A DNA stretch of 23,951 nucleotides, taken from assembly GCA_964353405.1 (NCBI GenBank), contig CAYGWJ010000496.1, positions 1 through 23,951 on the forward strand, read 5' to 3'. Under the pieces are notes generated by a model, which saw nothing but the letters and a program-made list of their open reading frames with translations, was not told where the DNA came from and did no database searches. Shown here in pieces: positions 23,482 to 23,951 of the stretch; positions within the stretch are counted from its first letter, which is position 1; every line of letters begins with the position of its first letter. A program made the translations under genes and the position numbers. This stretch comes from JBGLNJ01 sp964353405. Lineage in GTDB: Bacteria > Chloroflexota > Anaerolineae > Fen-1058.

Positions 23482-23509
23482 TTGACTTTTCCCCCGCGTC
23501 ACATACAAT
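23482..23509 (+). promoter_or_regulatory. Third promoter of the shared-spacer family
   Basis: TTGACT (23482-23487), 16 bp, TACAAT (23504-23509), followed by CTTGTGCA. The spacer starts TTTCCCCC and ends GTCACA. The nearest gene begins 370 bp downstream, but a hairpin with T run lies only 46 nt away. Confidence 0.7.
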
Positions 23510-23515
23510 CTTGTG

Positions 23516-23578
23516 CATACTCCGTAGTAGGCCACTCGTATTATTTTGTCATAGAACGCAAAAGCGACTGCGTTTTTT
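23516..23578 (+). ncRNA. Candidate small RNA of about 60 nt
   Basis: From the predicted start of the promoter at 23482 to the hairpin AACGCA / TGCGTT (23555-23560, 23569-23574), which continues into a run of six T (23573-23578). Promoter and terminator-like hairpin enclose about 60 nt without an ORF. The hairpin is short and an inner CGC-AAAA-GCG stem competes with it, so this may be a truncated leader rather than a functional RNA. Confidence 0.3.
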
Positions 23579-23671
23579 GATTCTCTATATTGGCGGGAAC
23601 CGCACTAACCCATATGCCGATTCGGGATGGGGTGCTGGTGGCGTACAAAAAGACCGGACTGCCTTACATTT

Positions 23672-23782
23672 GGGTGTGACCAAATCTGGTTGTGGCGTAG
23701 GGGCAACCCTCGTGGTTGCCCGCATCTGGGCAGGCACAAGACCTGCCCCTACGCAGACAACCAACTGATTTTGGTCACACCC
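23672..23782. mobile_element. MITE-like element, 111 bp, with 13-bp inverted ends and 9-bp target duplication
   Basis: The ends are perfect 13-bp inverted repeats GGGTGTGACCAAA (23672-23684) and TTTGGTCACACCC (23770-23782), with weaker similarity further in. The 9-bp sequence CTTACATTT stands directly on both sides (23663-23671 and 23783-23791). Inside are two hairpins, GGGCAACC/GGTTGCCC (23701-23708, 23714-23721) and GGGCAGG/CCTGCCC (23728-23734, 23742-23748), enclosed by GTAGGGG/CCCCTAC. It has no ORF of its own and would need a transposase in trans. Confidence 0.8.
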
Positions 23783-23877
23783 CTTACATTTCCAACTGAA
23801 ATCGAATAGCGGCCTCAGTCTTCGTTTCGGCCATTATGGCGTAGAATGTCTCGCCAGTCTTGTGGGGAGGCGAGCCT

Positions 23878-23951
23878 GTGTCGGACGAGACCCCGTCGCG
23901 CAGAAAGCATTGGAAACGCGAAGTGATTGCTGAGGCGATGTCCAAGTTAGA
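23878..23951 (+). CDS. 5' end of an unrecognised gene leaving the window
   Basis: GTG at 23878 stands 7 nt after GGGGAGG (23864-23870) and opens a frame to the window end. The 24 codons give a charged, hydrophilic start (SDETPSRRKHWKREVIAEAM). A -10-like TAGAAT lies at 23842-23847 without a clear -35 box. The product cannot be named from so short a piece; the N-terminus argues for a cytoplasmic protein. Confidence 0.55.
   Translation, partial: MSDETPSRRKHWKREVIAEAMSKL

Noticed and set aside
23627..23809. Short ORFs across 23627-23809 encoding Cys/Pro/Arg-rich peptides
   Set aside because: They come from translating the palindromic MITE and have no ribosome-binding site.

Overview
The window is high-GC bacterial chromosome with the gene style of Chloroflexota (Anaerolineae-like). 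That placement is inferred from LysM/M23 peptidases, a ParB/universal-stress fusion, tungsten-type aldehyde oxidoreductase, palindromic intergenic repeats and TTGAC(A/G)/TACAAT promoters; no rRNA or other marker fixes the taxon. I see no tRNA, rRNA, CRISPR array or complete insertion sequence.

Layout, left to right. (1) 1-480: the 3' end of rny on the plus strand, closed by a perfect terminator hairpin. (2) 559-4470, minus strand: two tandem paralogous membrane-anchored LysM-LysM-M23 peptidoglycan hydrolases, translationally coupled and driven by a near-consensus promoter, preceded by rho with its own promoter and a roughly 200-nt leader. (3) 4762-9384, minus strand: the conserved block rpsB-tsf-(terminator)-pyrH-frr-uppS-cdsA, covering translation, UMP synthesis, ribosome recycling, undecaprenyl-PP and CDP-diacylglycerol synthesis. 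(4) 9726-11919, minus strand: aldehyde ferredoxin oxidoreductase followed by a MoaD/ThiS-like sulfur carrier. Divergent from them (12059-13798, plus) is a ParB-like domain fused to two universal stress domains. (5) 13795-17227, minus strand: a tight operon prfA-prmC-HAD phosphatase-sua5/tsaC (release factor 1, its methyltransferase, a Cof-type phosphatase, tRNA t6A synthesis). (6) 17313-20542, minus strand: an MFS exporter and a lipoprotein solute-binding protein, separated by two nearly identical 106-bp repeats carrying palindromes. (7) 20805 to the end, plus strand: accessory DNA with an unrecognised 294-aa protein, a truncated and frameshifted nucleotidyltransferase remnant, a lower-GC GNAT acetyltransferase between 25-bp direct repeats, a small membrane protein, a candidate short RNA, a 111-bp MITE-like element with 9-bp target duplication, and the 5' end of an unrecognised gene.

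Most of the left 17 kb is core housekeeping DNA whose operons can be read from promoters and terminators. The right 6.5 kb is more fluid. Three promoters there share not only -35 and -10 boxes but also much of the spacer sequence, which is the most unusual regulatory pattern in the window. I did not find a clearly new multi-gene system; the best novelty candidates are the promoter family, the ParB-USP-USP fusion, the repeat/MITE set and the sulfur carrier with a non-terminal Gly-Gly.
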